A stretch of 64,000 nucleotides of DNA from Amoebophrya sp. A120 (taxonomy: Eukaryota; Sar; Dinophyceae; Syndiniales; Amoebophryaceae), in the NCBI GenBank assembly GCA_905178155.1, contig CAJINV010000009.1, forward strand, positions 2,829,373 to 2,893,372, given 5' to 3'. Every line of letters starts with the position of its first letter. The first letter of the stretch is position 1. The notes below the pieces were generated by a model that ran no database searches, was not told where the DNA came from, and saw only the letters and a program-made list of their open reading frames with translations. The position numbers were made by a program, and so were the translations under genes. Below, piece after piece: positions 63,968 through 64,000 of the stretch.

Positions 63968-64000
63968 TGTCGCGTTTCTTGCGAGAAAGATGTAGTTAAA

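Noticed and set aside
1-64000. tRNA or rRNA genes
   Set aside because: No cloverleaf with A/B boxes or conserved rRNA blocks was recognised by eye.
1-64000. Reassigned TAG codon
   Set aside because: In-frame TAG at 57.9-58.1 kb suggested it, but several well-joined genes here end at TAG with no open extension.

Overview
This looks like nuclear DNA of a compact, gene-dense protist. Its most striking property is that almost every coding segment is interrupted by short intron-like mobile elements. I find no operons with Shine-Dalgarno sites, no tRNA or rRNA gene, no CRISPR array and no transposase. Exons are short (down to about 8-40 bases) and separated by 170-500 bp blocks with terminal inverted repeats (TIRs). 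Each block starts TAT(G/C), ends (G/C)ATA and is usually flanked by a 5-bp target-site duplication (TSD). When a block is removed and one TSD copy is kept, the reading frame on both sides joins. This is the signature of introner elements. It best fits a Syndiniales/dinoflagellate-type alveolate such as Amoebophrya, where such introns are known. The taxon is an inference; no marker gene is present.

Elements fall into at least five families by terminal sequence: A (CTGGGTCTGGAA / TTCCAGACCCAG), B (AAAACGTCCCCACCCC and its complement), C (TCTCAAACGTTAC), D (AAGAAAAAAACTGTGT) and E (GCGTCAGGATCGAAATCGAC). Minor types also occur. Families share a subterminal TTTGT(G/C)ATGC word. Several copies are enlarged to 1-2.2 kb by GC-rich internal cargo. 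Ordinary GT-AG introns coexist with them, sometimes in the same gene.

Layout. 398-4367: minus-strand gene of 523 codons (4 exons). 6367-6934: small minus gene. 7213-10328: minus gene for a secreted internal-repeat protein (631 codons, 5 exons), with a tiny divergent plus gene at 10434-10962. 10963-19063: no convincing gene; AT-rich spacer, then a roughly 5.5-kb GC-rich repeat-bearing block. 19064-22980: two Cys-rich minus genes. 23100-24400: GC-rich tandem repeats. 24771-27185: minus gene of 555 aa. 27182-31.5 kb: minus gene whose stop overlaps the next start. 32.5-33 kb: short basic exons. 33206-35985: RS-rich minus gene, divergent from a plus gene at 36122-36788. 37840-38130: single-exon plus gene. 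38.2-42.4 kb: minus exons. 43.5-48.2 kb: plus-strand exons. 48449-53822: minus exon series. 54433-54900: minus gene. 56542-57506: five-exon minus gene for a mitochondrial-type membrane protein. 57.9-59.1 kb: plus gene. 59.4-60.1 kb: minus exons. 60466-63967: nine-exon minus gene for a four-TM membrane protein resembling the COPI-associated/TVP15 group.

Most products cannot be named. The window is most informative as a snapshot of active intron gain: exons mostly look functional, and at several loci frame preservation after element removal can be checked base by base.
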